Source of the DNA: Nitrospirales bacterium
GTDB lineage: Bacteria; Nitrospirota; Nitrospiria; Nitrospirales; UBA8639
Assembly: GCA_007570995.1 (NCBI GenBank)
Contig: RKSG01000055.1
Span: 1-45,216 of the forward strand
Length of the DNA: 45,216 nt
Reading direction: 5' to 3'
In this document: one piece after another, positions 16,760-26,506 of the stretch
Layout: each line of letters starts with the position of its first letter
Numbering within the stretch: position 1 is the first letter of the stretch
Notes under the pieces: generated by a model
The model's database searches: none
What the model was told of the DNA's origin: nothing
The model's input: the letters and a program-made list of their open reading frames with translations, nothing else
Translations under genes and position numbers: made by a program

Positions 16760-17788
16760 ATGATTGATCTGCGAAGCGATACTGTGACCAGACCGACTCC
16801 GAATATGCGAGCGGCCATGGCTCAGGCCAGGGTCGGGGATGATGTGTATGGCGAAGATCCCACAGTCAATGCCTTGGAATCCAGGGCTGCGCACTTGCTG
16901 GGGAAAGAAGCTGCGCTGTTTGTCCCCACCGGGGTGATGGCGAATCAACTGTGCATTCGCGTTCACACGCGTCCGGGCGATGAAGTGATCGCGGAAAAGA
17001 CCGCACATGTGATTCGCTATGAAGGCGGATCGGCCTCTGCGTTGTCGCAGGTCCAGGTGTGTTGTCTTGAAGGGGATCGGGGTCTGCTGGCGGCGAAGAG
17101 TGTCGTGGAGGCCATTCGGCCTCATGACATTCACTATCCACCGACGACACTGGTGTGTCTGGAACAGACGCACAATGTTGGCGGAGGGGCTGTCTATCCT
17201 TTGTCCACGATGCAGGAGATCACGCGTGTGGCCGGAGACAGGGGTCTCGCGTCGCATCTGGATGGCGCGAGATTGTTCAACGCGGTGGTCGCGTCCGGTG
17301 TGTCGGCCGCCGCGTTTGCGCAACCGTTCGATACGGTGTCGTTCTGCCTGTCGAAAGGGCTGGGGGCTCCCGTTGGATCGGTGATCGTGTCGACTCACGA
17401 CCGGGTTGCCAGGCTGCGACGGTTGCGCAAGATGTTCGGTGGTGGCATGCGGCAGGCCGGCATTCTTGCCGCCGCCGGCCTCTATGCTCTGGATCACCAC
17501 ATCACGAGGATGCAGGAAGACCACGACAATGCTAAACACTTCGCCCTTCAGTTGCAGCAGATTCCTGCGGTCTATGTCGATCCCGACCTGGTTGAGACCA
17601 ATATCGTCCTGTTTGAAGTCGTGGGCAGTGACCGCTCGACCGGGGAGATCGTGCAGGTGTTGAAAGACGTCGGGGTGTTACTGAATGCCGTGGGCGAGCA
17701 TCGGTTCCGCGCGGTCACGCATCTGGATGTGTCCAGTGCCGACATTGAACAGGCGACGCATCGTATTGGGAAAGTCCTGGGAGTGTGA
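16760..17788 (+). CDS. ltaE: Low-specificity L-threonine aldolase
   Basis: [69 protein letters not shown]. Confidence 0.92.
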   Translation: MIDLRSDTVTRPTPNMRAAMAQARVGDDVYGEDPTVNALESRAAHLLGKEAALFVPTGVMANQLCIRVHTRPGDEVIAEKTAHVIRYEGGSASALSQVQVCCLEGDRGLLAAKSVVEAIRPHDIHYPPTTLVCLEQTHNVGGGAVYPLSTMQEITRVAGDRGLASHLDGARLFNAVVASGVSAAAFAQPFDTVSFCLSKGLGAPVGSVIVSTHDRVARLRRLRKMFGGGMRQAGILAAAGLYALDHHITRMQEDHDNAKHFALQLQQIPAVYVDPDLVETNIVLFEVVGSDRSTGEIVQVLKDVGVLLNAVGEHRFRAVTHLDVSSADIEQATHRIGKVLGV

Positions 17789-17888
17789 GGTCAGGTCAGA
17801 TCGTGGAGATGCGACGATGCCCCCTGCCCCCTTTCGTGCGGGTCGTTTCCTGTCCCGGGGGGGATCTATCCTGCTGTGGACACGGTAC

Positions 17889-18314
17889 TTACCCCAAAGA
17901 CACTGCCTTGCCTTTGAGGTCGGTTTCACCCTTCTGTCCCGTGGTTGTTTCGAGGGTCCATTCCGAAGGGGTAATAGTCAGGAGGTGGGCTTTCAGTGTG
18001 TAGAATTCGCCCCTGTCAATCACGAGACGGCCGTCTTCTTCAAGCACCATATGAAGAATGTCCTTCCCGCTTTCATGGTGCCTCATCACCAGGCCTTTCG
18101 AATGTCTTTCGAGGGCATAGGCACGCCCTTCGTTGATTGCCAGTGAGCCGTTCACGAGTTTCGCGGGCATTTTCCCTGCCGAGTCAAACAGCGCAAAACT
18201 GATTTTGGGAAACCCACCCGACGGATGTGGCTCACATTCGATTTGCGGGACGCCCTCGACTTCGATGATGCCGTTGCTGTTGCGGTACAGATGTGGGCCA
18301 ATCTGAATATCCAT
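17889..18314 (-). CDS. Hypothetical protein, 141 aa
   Basis: ORF MDIQIGPHLYRNSNGIIEVEGVPQIECEPHPSGG...; no family recognised. Confidence 0.5.
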   Translation of the reverse strand: MDIQIGPHLYRNSNGIIEVEGVPQIECEPHPSGGFPKISFALFDSAGKMPAKLVNGSLAINEGRAYALERHSKGLVMRHHESGKDILHMVLEEDGRLVIDRGEFYTLKAHLLTITPSEWTLETTTGQKGETDLKGKAVSLG

Positions 18315-18339
18315 GACGTGTGTGGTGTGGAAACTGCGA

Positions 18340-18558
18340 TCAGGTTTGTCGAATGCGATTGAGCATCAGTGCAATACACCCACCCAGCAGTCCTCCCCCG
18401 AGGACCGGAGTCAGTAACGCAATTCTGCTCCTGTCCCAAATCGGCCCGCCAGCCAGCAGGATATCCCGAACGCCTCCCTGAATCAGAAGCACTGCGAACG
18501 CCATCAGCGATCCCAGCATGAACCACCAGCAGAATGCTCGTGCTGTTTGCATGTTCAC
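18340..18558 (-). CDS. Small hypothetical membrane protein, 72 aa, two predicted TM segments
   Basis: FCWWFMLGSLMAFAVLLIQGG and IALLTPVLGGGLLGGCIALML hydrophobic stretches; sits between comM and the 141-aa ORF on the same strand. Confidence 0.5.
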   Translation of the reverse strand: MNMQTARAFCWWFMLGSLMAFAVLLIQGGVRDILLAGGPIWDRSRIALLTPVLGGGLLGGCIALMLNRIRQT

Positions 18559-18564
18559 TCTTCG

Positions 18565-20094
18565 CTAGAAGACCATTGTCCGGTCCAGATTCCGGTATTG
18601 GATAGCCTCAGCAAGGTGTGAAGAGGCAATCGATGGTGAGTCTGCCAAATCTGCGATGGTTCGTGCAACGCGAAGGATGCGTCCATAGGCTCTTGCGGAA
18701 AGCCCCAGTCGTGTCACGGCCTGTTCCAGCAGTTTCTGGCCGGTTTGGTCTATCTGGCAATACATTTTCATATGTCTGGGTTTGAGTTGGGCATTGGTCA
18801 GCAACTTGTTGGCGCGATACCGCCGTGCCTGGATGTGACGGGCGTCTGTCACGCGTTTCCGGATGGTTTCAGAGCGTTCGGCGAATGGATCATCGTGTCC
18901 GAGGTCCGACACGGGGACTGCGGGGACTTCCATGTGAATGTCGAGTCGGTCGCGGAGCGGGCCTGACAGCCGTCCCCGATACCGTCGGATTTGTTGCGGG
19001 CTGCAGATACAGGCCCGTGTTCGGTCGCCGTAATAGCCACAAGGACAGGGGTTCATGGCGACGACCAGCATGAATCTTGCCGGATATTGCATGGAAGCGT
19101 TGGCGCGCGTGATGGTCACGGTCCCCTCTTCAAGCGGCTGTCGCAATCCATCCAGAACCGACCGCTTGAATTCCAGCACTTCATCCAGAAACAGCACGCC
19201 ATTATGAGCCAGGGACACTTCGCCCGGTCTGGGAATGGTGCCGCCTCCAATCAGACCCGCTTCCGAGATATTGTGGTGCGGCGTGCGAAAGGGCCTGGTG
19301 GTGATGAGTGACTGGTCAGCCGGCAATGTGCCGGCTACGCTGTGAACGCGGGTGGTGTTCAGTGCTTCCTGCGGGTGCAGATGCGGCAGGATGCCGGGAA
19401 GCCGCTGGGCCAGCATGGTTTTCCCGGAACCAGGCGGGCCAATCAGCAGAACGTTGTGTCCACCGGCCGCAGCAACTTCCAACGCGCGTTTGGCCTGCTT
19501 CTGTCCACGCACGTCCGCGAAGTCGTCTTCGCTGTGGAGGGCGATCTGGTCCAGGGGGCGAGGGGCCGGGACAGAAGGGGTCAGGGGTTGCTTCCCGTTT
19601 AAGATCTCCACCACTTCAGTGAGCGTGTGCATGCCGTATACGTCGACATGTTCAACTACCGTGGCTTCGCGCGCATTCCCGATGGGAAGAATAAGGGGGC
19701 GCTGGTGTTGACATAACATGCCGATGGACAAACTCCCTCTGATGGGTTTAATGCGCCCATCTAAAGACAACTCGCCCACCAGCACGTATCGCCGGGCCAC
19801 TTCCTGGTCAATGATACCTTCGGCAACCAGAATGCCGACGGCCATGCTTAATTCGAGCCCCGCTCCTTCTTTTTTTAAGCCGGCGGGGGCAAGGTTGATC
19901 GTGATTTTTTTGGGTGCCAGGGCGAACCCGGTATTTTTGAGGGCCGCGCGGATGCGATCCCGGCTTTCCCGAACAGTGGTATCAGGCAGGCCAACGATGG
20001 AAAATCGAGGGAGGCCCCAGCCAATATCAACTTCGACCTCAATCAGGTGGGCCTCTAAACCGAGTAACCCGGCGCTAAAGACTTTTGCGAGCAC
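18565..20094 (-). CDS. comM: YifB/ComM-family Mg chelatase-like AAA+ ATPase
   Basis: LAKVFSAGLLGLEAHLIEVEVDIGWGLPRFSIVGLPDTTVRESRDRIRAALKN; GPPGSGKTMLAQRLPGILP; MNPCPCGYYGD; GTG start at 20094. Confidence 0.92.
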   Translation of the reverse strand: MLAKVFSAGLLGLEAHLIEVEVDIGWGLPRFSIVGLPDTTVRESRDRIRAALKNTGFALAPKKITINLAPAGLKKEGAGLELSMAVGILVAEGIIDQEVARRYVLVGELSLDGRIKPIRGSLSIGMLCQHQRPLILPIGNAREATVVEHVDVYGMHTLTEVVEILNGKQPLTPSVPAPRPLDQIALHSEDDFADVRGQKQAKRALEVAAAGGHNVLLIGPPGSGKTMLAQRLPGILPHLHPQEALNTTRVHSVAGTLPADQSLITTRPFRTPHHNISEAGLIGGGTIPRPGEVSLAHNGVLFLDEVLEFKRSVLDGLRQPLEEGTVTITRANASMQYPARFMLVVAMNPCPCGYYGDRTRACICSPQQIRRYRGRLSGPLRDRLDIHMEVPAVPVSDLGHDDPFAERSETIRKRVTDARHIQARRYRANKLLTNAQLKPRHMKMYCQIDQTGQKLLEQAVTRLGLSARAYGRILRVARTIADLADSPSIASSHLAEAIQYRNLDRTMVF

Positions 20095-20324
20095 GGTTGC
20101 CTCGCGATGGTGTTTCAACGCGTCGTGGAGCGAGGCATGATTATAGTGACGAGCATGCGGGTTTTCAAACACCTGTATCGGTCACCGCGGGGGGGGCTGT
20201 CCGTTGGGCGCAACGGTTCGGTCTGGGAGACAAAAAACCGTTTGACTTGTCTCAGGAAGAAAAAGGAAGATAACGGTTCCATCCATCACGGCACTGCCGT
20301 GTGGTGACACCACCGGGTGATCAA

Positions 20325-21875
20325 ATGAAGGGTGAGAAGGCCGGACATCGTAACAGCCACGACTATGCGGGGGGAGCTGTATGTCGGTGCGTTCGTCAGC
20401 ATGTCTGGTTCCTGGCCTTCCTGTTGCAGATGGTGCCCATGGGCGAGATCCGGGCAGCCGACATGGGGCACTGGATGACCGGGGCACCGGCGCCGACAGC
20501 CAGAACCGAGGTGGCTGCGGCCGCAGTGGATGGGCAGATTTATGTGGTCGGAGGTTTTGAATCATCGAATCTGTGGACGATGTGGCAATCATCTGTGAGT
20601 GCCAGGGTCGAAAGGTATGACCCGGGGACCGATCACTGGTCCGACATGCCTGATCTGCCTGTCGGGGTGCATCATGCCGGCGCGGCGGTTGTGGACGGGG
20701 ATCTGTATGTCGTTGGCGGGTTCACGCAATCGGATGAGACAGCCTGGCTCCCTTCCAACCGCGTCTTTCGGTTCAATGCGGATCGTGCGGTGTGGGAGGA
20801 ACGGGCTCCGCTTCCCACTGCTCGGGGTGGATTGGGTGTGACGACCTTGCAGGGACAAATCTTTGCCGTGGGCGGGTATGACGGACGGGACAATCTCGCT
20901 GCAGTTGAAGTGTATGACCCGGGTCTTGACCAATGGACCGCGGTGGCTCCGTTGCCCACACCCCGCGATCATCTGGCTGTCGTCGCCGTAGGGGAGACAC
21001 TCTACGCGATCGGTGGCCGTGTGCGACTCAATTATCGAGCCAATCTGTCCACGGTGGAAGCCTATCATGTGGTCGCGAATCGATGGGTTCCCAAGGCTGA
21101 TCTGCCGATGCCGCGGAGTGGTATTGCCGCATGCGTGGTTGACGGGTGGATCTACGTCTTTGGGGGAGAATCCGGCGCGGGGACGTTTTCTCACAATGAG
21201 CGATACCATCCGCAATGGAATCGTTGGGACGCGATGGCGCCGATGCCAACGGCACGCCACGGCTTGGGCGCCGTTGCCGTGGAAGGGCATGTGTATGTGG
21301 TGAGTGGTGGCCCGCGGCCAGGAGGGTCGTACAGTGCGCTCAATGAGATTTTCATTCCGCCTGCACCACCTCGGCCGATGCAATCCGGGCAGTCCGGTCG
21401 GACACCGGCTTCGCATGTGGGATCGGTGATGGCGGTCCTGGCTGTGATGCGTGAGGCGGGCGTCCTGCCGCCGGAGTCCGGTGTGGAAGCCAATCGCCTC
21501 ATCCATGCACTGATTCAGTATCAGTCGGTGTTTCTCAGCAATCCTGACCCCGGTGTGCGGGCCATGTTGTTGGCCGCGCTGGCGGCGAAAGTCGGGACGA
21601 AGCGGGCGGAGGTGTTAACCGCTGGCTTTGCCTCGACTGGTTGGACCTCGGAGACGCTTGAAGCACTGGTGGATACTTCCGCTCGACGGTCGGTGTGGGA
21701 GGATCCTCGATGGGTGGAGGTGTTGGGTGGCCATGGTGTGACAGTGCACGATTGGGAGTTGATTGAACGGATGTTTACTCAGGCGAGAGAACGGCTTTTC
21801 GCACAGGGGAAAAACGTCCATGCGGTGTTTGCAGCGCAACGCGCTGTCATGCCTGGTGGCTTGCGCACTCCGTAA
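20325..21875 (+). CDS. Secreted Kelch-repeat protein with an additional C-terminal domain
   Basis: Repeated VDGQIYVVGGFE / VDGDLYVVGGF / LQGQIFAVGGYDG / VGETLYAIGGR / VDGWIYVFGGE / VEGHVYVVSGG with W..APLPT.R..; hydrophobic N-terminus; about 170-aa helical C-terminus after the propeller. Confidence 0.85.
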   Translation: MKGEKAGHRNSHDYAGGAVCRCVRQHVWFLAFLLQMVPMGEIRAADMGHWMTGAPAPTARTEVAAAAVDGQIYVVGGFESSNLWTMWQSSVSARVERYDPGTDHWSDMPDLPVGVHHAGAAVVDGDLYVVGGFTQSDETAWLPSNRVFRFNADRAVWEERAPLPTARGGLGVTTLQGQIFAVGGYDGRDNLAAVEVYDPGLDQWTAVAPLPTPRDHLAVVAVGETLYAIGGRVRLNYRANLSTVEAYHVVANRWVPKADLPMPRSGIAACVVDGWIYVFGGESGAGTFSHNERYHPQWNRWDAMAPMPTARHGLGAVAVEGHVYVVSGGPRPGGSYSALNEIFIPPAPPRPMQSGQSGRTPASHVGSVMAVLAVMREAGVLPPESGVEANRLIHALIQYQSVFLSNPDPGVRAMLLAALAAKVGTKRAEVLTAGFASTGWTSETLEALVDTSARRSVWEDPRWVEVLGGHGVTVHDWELIERMFTQARERLFAQGKNVHAVFAAQRAVMPGGLRTP

Positions 21876-22007
21876 CGGGGTGGGCACCATACCGGAGATC
21901 CCTCCGACCCCGACCAGCACCGGCTTCTGATAGGCTAAAAGCCGTTTCCTCTGTCTTCATTCATTGAACAGGCGATCCAAATTCGTGTTCCATGTGAGCT
22001 GATTCCC

Positions 22008-22973
22008 ATGGACATTCTGGCTGAAATTCGGCGGGTGATTGATCTGGAGATCGGGACGATCACGGCACTCAAGCGCCATGTGGGATCTGCGTACGAAGAC
22101 GCTGTGCGTGGTCTCTTGTCTTGTCAGGGGAAAATCGTGGTCACGGGTGTGGGAAAATCGGGCATCATCGCGCAGAAAATTGCGGCCACGATGGTGTCAA
22201 CAGGAACACCGGCTGTGTTCCTGCACAGTGCGGACGGGATGCATGGCGATGTGGGCATCATCGGGAAAGGCGACGTGGTGCTGGCCGTCGGCAAATCGGG
22301 TGAGAGCGATGAATTGATCGCGATTCTTCAGGTGGCACGAAGAATCGGTGCGAAAGTCCTCGCCATTACCGCTCGACCCGAATCACGCATGGCCCGGTAT
22401 GCCGATGTCGTCCTGCACACCTCAGTCGAGGAAGAGGCGTGCCCGCTCAATATCGCCCCGACGTGCAGCACGACGGCGGCGTTGGTGGTCGGCGATGCCC
22501 TGGCGATGGCGCTCATGAAATTGCGTGGATTTCAGCCTGAAGACTTTGCTGTCAATCACCCTGGTGGACAATTGGGAAAGCGGTTGCTGCTGACCGTCGG
22601 TGACATCATGCGCTCGGGTGCTGCCAACCCGGTGGTACCCGTGTCAAGCGATGTGCGGCTCATGCTTACCGAGATCACCCGTCAACGGGCCGGTGCTGTC
22701 TCGATTATCGATGACGAGCAGCGGTTGCTGGGACTGGTGACAGATTACGATATTCGTTGTGTGTTGGAGTCACAACAGGACGTGTTCAGTTTGACGATTC
22801 CAGAGATCATGAATGCCACTCCGGAATGGGTGTTTGAGGATGCGAATGCGTACCTGGCCCTGGAAAAAATGAGAAAACGAACGAAACCGATTTCGGTACT
22901 GCCCGTGTTGAGCCGTCAGGAAAAGGTCGTTGGGATGATTCATCTGCATGATCTCATGGCACATGGACTTTGA
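22008..22973 (+). CDS. kdsD: Arabinose-5-phosphate isomerase (KpsF/GutQ family; SIS plus CBS domains)
   Basis: GKIVVTGVGKSGIIAQKIAATMVSTGTPAVFLHSADGMHGDVGII; SGESDELIAIL; AINHPGGQLGKRLLLTVGDIM-like segment; two CBS-like repeats. Confidence 0.94.
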   Translation: MDILAEIRRVIDLEIGTITALKRHVGSAYEDAVRGLLSCQGKIVVTGVGKSGIIAQKIAATMVSTGTPAVFLHSADGMHGDVGIIGKGDVVLAVGKSGESDELIAILQVARRIGAKVLAITARPESRMARYADVVLHTSVEEEACPLNIAPTCSTTAALVVGDALAMALMKLRGFQPEDFAVNHPGGQLGKRLLLTVGDIMRSGAANPVVPVSSDVRLMLTEITRQRAGAVSIIDDEQRLLGLVTDYDIRCVLESQQDVFSLTIPEIMNATPEWVFEDANAYLALEKMRKRTKPISVLPVLSRQEKVVGMIHLHDLMAHGL

Positions 22974-23954
22974 TGAGAAACGGTGTTGTGGGGACGTCCC
23001 TCGATGCATTCGGGGCATGTGCCTCTTGCCGCAACGGCGAGTAAGGTCGATGTCGTGTTGACGGGAGAAGGGTGGATGAGCGGTTCGAGTGATCGGTGTA
23101 GAACCACTGAGTCTTCCCGGCGTTGGTGGGTGATGGCTTGTGCGTCGTGAGCGGGTTCCTGAGTGTGGACGCGATGACTGGCCGCTCGTGCTGGAATGTC
23201 AAAGCAGCGTCGGAATGGGCGCATGCTGGCATTGATGTGACGATTGTGATGGGAGTTCCACGGACGATGTCTTGCTTGAGGGGACCTGCGCGGCTCCACA
23301 CCGTGCGGACAATGTCCTTCATGGAGTGAGGGAAGTGATCAGGGAAAATCTCGAGAGGTATATCAGGGCTCCTGGGAGTGGGGGGGGGTCCGGAGATGTC
23401 GTTTTCTGTGTTGCGGGTGACACAAGAGGCAGGCTTGCCGCGCTGCTCCACGTTGACCGGTCGTTCATCAGGTCTCCACCAATTCCCTTTTTACTGGAAG
23501 CTTAGCCTGCCTGTTCTGGATGTTGGTTGCCGTTGGATTTTCCCGCCCTTGTCAGGAAGAACGATTTGATACGCCGCGGTCATCATGACCGAACTGGATT
23601 CTGCTTGCACGGAAATGACGGTGATGTAGCACGTGGGTGCCGGCTTGGCATGCTCCTGTTGTGTCTTCCTTCGTTCACAATCGGGTCTTGTCTTTGTTGG
23701 GGGCATAGTCACATTTTGCCTGCGGTGACTGTTCCTGCATGATTGGAAAACGCTGTATTGCCGGTTTCGCGGGATGTGGCTGGATGGCTGGTGAGAAAAC
23801 AGCAGGATGATCTTTCCAGGCGCGACGATTGGCCGGTGCTCCCCATGGCCTGATGGTGCCGGTGACGGAGAGGTTAGCCTGCAATGATTTCAGCCATCGG
23901 GTCGCGGCTTGAACAGTCTGGGACAGACTCTGGCCATGCAATTGGGGTTTCTGG

Positions 23955-24277
23955 TCCATGCTCTTCGGGGTGCAATGGGAGCCTGTGGTGCCGTTACTCC
24001 AGGCCATGACGGGAGTCGTGCTCGGGCTCAGCCCGTTTGGCACACTCAGGGCATTGTGTATGGCGGGAAACCGGATGAGGCCCTTTGTCCTGCTTGGGGG
24101 GGCCAGTATGGGGCATTGGCGGGAGCGGCCTTGGCCATTCCAGGGTATCACGTGCCTGCCACTCTCACCCTGGCGGTCAGTCTTTTTGCCGGCTATGTCC
24201 TGGGGGGCTTGCGCTTTTTGTATTTCGTCGAGGTCTTCTTTAAGATACCCGCACCGTTGCGGGCAGGTAGGTGATGG
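23955..24277 (+). pseudogene. Polysaccharide flippase (Wzx-like) C-terminal remnant with a frameshift
   Basis: MLFGVQWEPVVPLLQAMTGVVLGLSPFGTLRALCMAGNRMRPFVLLGG in one frame, continued by GALAGAALAIPGYHVPATLTLAVSLFAGYVLGGLRFLYFVEVFFKIPAPLRAG in another; the frame switch lies at a G7 run, 24096-24102. Confidence 0.55.
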
Positions 24278-24290
24278 TCAAAGCGAGTTG

Positions 24291-25186
24291 ATGAATCAAC
24301 ACATGCTGTCGAAAGTGTCAACCGTCGTTCTCACGTACAATGGGGAAATCAATCTTCCGGCATGTCTGGAGAGCCTGACGCTGTTGAATGGCGAGGTCAT
24401 TGTTCTTGATTCGGGCAGTACAGATAACACCCTGGACATGGCGGAACGCTGTGGTGCCAAAGAGTCTACCGTTATGAATCGGGAACCTGGGATCCGGGCG
24501 CGAAGAAGATCAATTGGGTACTTGACACCATTTCCCTGCAAGGCGACTGGGTCCTCCGACTTGATGCCGATGAACGGCTGCCCCCCGGGTTGGCATGTAA
24601 ACTTGCGGATCTTGCTTCTCGTGGAGAGGCGGACGGTACGGGGTTTGACATTAAGCGTCGCATGTATTTCATGGGGTACTGGATACGACATGGCGGCTGG
24701 TATCCGGTGTGACTTTTGAGACTTTGGCGGAACGGAAAAGCGTACTGCGAAGACATGATCATGGACGAGCCGATCGTTCTTTTGGAGGGCAAGGCCGGTT
24801 GGTTGAAACACGATATCATGGATTGGGATCAGAAAGATCTGACGTTTCGTGTCGGGAAGGTGAACCGGTATTCGAATACCTATGCCTGTCTGATGTCCAA
24901 CAGATCAGACGTGTCCCAGTTCGTGCTGCCAGCTTCTCTTTGGGGAGTGCAACCTGCGAGGCAGCAGTGGATCAAAGACAACGTCTATGCGAGATTTCCG
25001 AAATTTTTTCGATGCCTGATCTCTTTTCTGTGCAGTTATGTGGTGCTCCTGGGGTTTCTTGACGGCAAGGCAGGCCTTGTTTTTCATGTTCTGTATGGCT
25101 TTTGGTACCGGTTCCTTTCCGATGCAAAATTGCTGGAGATGTCACAAGGTCGTCAAGAATCCTCGGTCTTCCCATTGCCCAAATGA
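24291..25186 (+). pseudogene. Family 2 glycosyltransferase (WaaE/KdtX-like), disrupted by one frameshift and one in-frame stop
   Basis: VSTVVLTYNGEINLPACLESL...VIVLDSGSTDNTLDMAERCGAK, frame change about 24458-24466, then VYRYESGTWDPGAKKINWVLDTISLQGDWVLRLDADERLPPGLACKL...MYFMGYWIRHGGWYPV, stop (TGA 24710-24712), LLRLWRNGKAYCEDMIMDEPIVLLEGKAGWLKHDIMDWD. Confidence 0.8.
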
Positions 25187-25249
25187 GAGCGGAAGGAGCT
25201 CCTCTCTTTTTGAGATCTGCTTAATGCGCGGAGGGAATTGCATTCCGAC

Positions 25250-26272
25250 ATGCTTTCAGATGTAGTCTTCCTTACTGGCATTGCCGCAGTGGCCTCGTTT
25301 CTGTTGACTCCACTTGTTTGTCAGGCAGCCATCCGGCTTGACCTGTTCGATCATCCGGGAGTCAGGAAAATTCACGTCAAGCCTGTTCCGCGGCTTGGAG
25401 GGGTCGGCGTGTTTGCCTCGGCACTCGTGGCCGTACTGGCCGTTCCTGGCCTGCAGACCTGGGGGGTGATTGATGTACCCGTTGCCTCCGGGTTTCTGGT
25501 TCCCCTGCTTCTCGGGTGTACCGTCCTGTTTCTTGTTGGTCTCTGGGATGACCTGTGGCAGCTTTCCATCGGCCTCAAGTTGCTTGGCCAGGCCATCGCG
25601 TCCCTGATTCCCATTCTGTGGGGAATTGGCTTTGACCATGTGTCGGTATTCGGCAGCCGTTCCGTGCAACTGGGGTACGTGGCATTGCCATTGACGTTTC
25701 TTTGGGTGATCGGGGTGACCAATGCCTTCAATTTGATTGATGGGTTGGATGGACTCTCGTCGGGATTGGCCATTATCGCGGCAGGGACGTTCGCGTTGCT
25801 CTTTCTTCTCAAAGGTGATGTGCAATCTGCACTGGTCCCGCTGGTTCTGCTCGGAGCTGTCGCTGGGTTTCTCTGGCATAACTTCCATCCGGCAAAGATT
25901 TTTCTGGGTGATTCCGGAAGTCTGATCGTAGGGTATACCCTGGCCGTGACCGCTGTCGTGGGATCGCGCACGGACGCGACATCATGGCCCATCGCCATTC
26001 TTCTGCTTGTCCTGGGCGTGCCGATCCTTGACACCCTGCTTGCCATGACGAGGCGCTTGATCGAGATCTTGCGGCTCATCCGACGAGACAGAGCAACATC
26101 CTGTCTCAAACGGATTCGGCATTTTGCGGGTCTCCTCCAGGCCGATCAGCGCCATATGCACTATGGCCTGCTCACTCATGGCTTTTCCCATCGTGGTGCT
26201 GTGCTGGTTTTATACGGACTTGCTACTCTCCTCGCTGCCTTGGCCTGTCTTATCGCGATTCTGTTCAATTAG
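25250..26272 (+). CDS. UDP-GlcNAc:undecaprenyl-phosphate GlcNAc-1-phosphate transferase-like (WecA/MraY family)
   Basis: PGVRKIHVKPVPRLGGVGVF; NAFNLIDGLDGLSSGL; FHPAKIFLGDSGSLIVGY; polytopic. Confidence 0.9.
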   Translation: MLSDVVFLTGIAAVASFLLTPLVCQAAIRLDLFDHPGVRKIHVKPVPRLGGVGVFASALVAVLAVPGLQTWGVIDVPVASGFLVPLLLGCTVLFLVGLWDDLWQLSIGLKLLGQAIASLIPILWGIGFDHVSVFGSRSVQLGYVALPLTFLWVIGVTNAFNLIDGLDGLSSGLAIIAAGTFALLFLLKGDVQSALVPLVLLGAVAGFLWHNFHPAKIFLGDSGSLIVGYTLAVTAVVGSRTDATSWPIAILLLVLGVPILDTLLAMTRRLIEILRLIRRDRATSCLKRIRHFAGLLQADQRHMHYGLLTHGFSHRGAVLVLYGLATLLAALACLIAILFN

Positions 26273-26506
26273 ACCGTGCTACACTGTCTATCGTGCGTGA
26301 GGGAGCACGAATGACCTTGGGATGGTGGCGTGCGCCTCGTGCGACCTGTGACCTCGTGATAGATTGCCTACACGCATGACGGCTCTGTTGGACTTTTGGC
26401 CTTTGCCTGATGTGATCCGAGCCAGACTGAACAGGCGCCTCCTGTCGGATTGCTTGTTCGCGTAAGCCCGCGACTTCGCCTGCCTTTCCTACGTGCGATT
26501 GCCCCG

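Noticed and set aside
20589-21506. 305-aa minus-strand ORF
   Set aside because: Mirror of the Kelch-repeat gene; long antisense ORFs are expected in GC-rich coding DNA.
23909-24719. Treating ORFs 23909..24274 and 23958..24719 as genuine genes
   Set aside because: They cross frames of two different degraded genes (flippase tail and GT2); better explained as pseudogene fragments.
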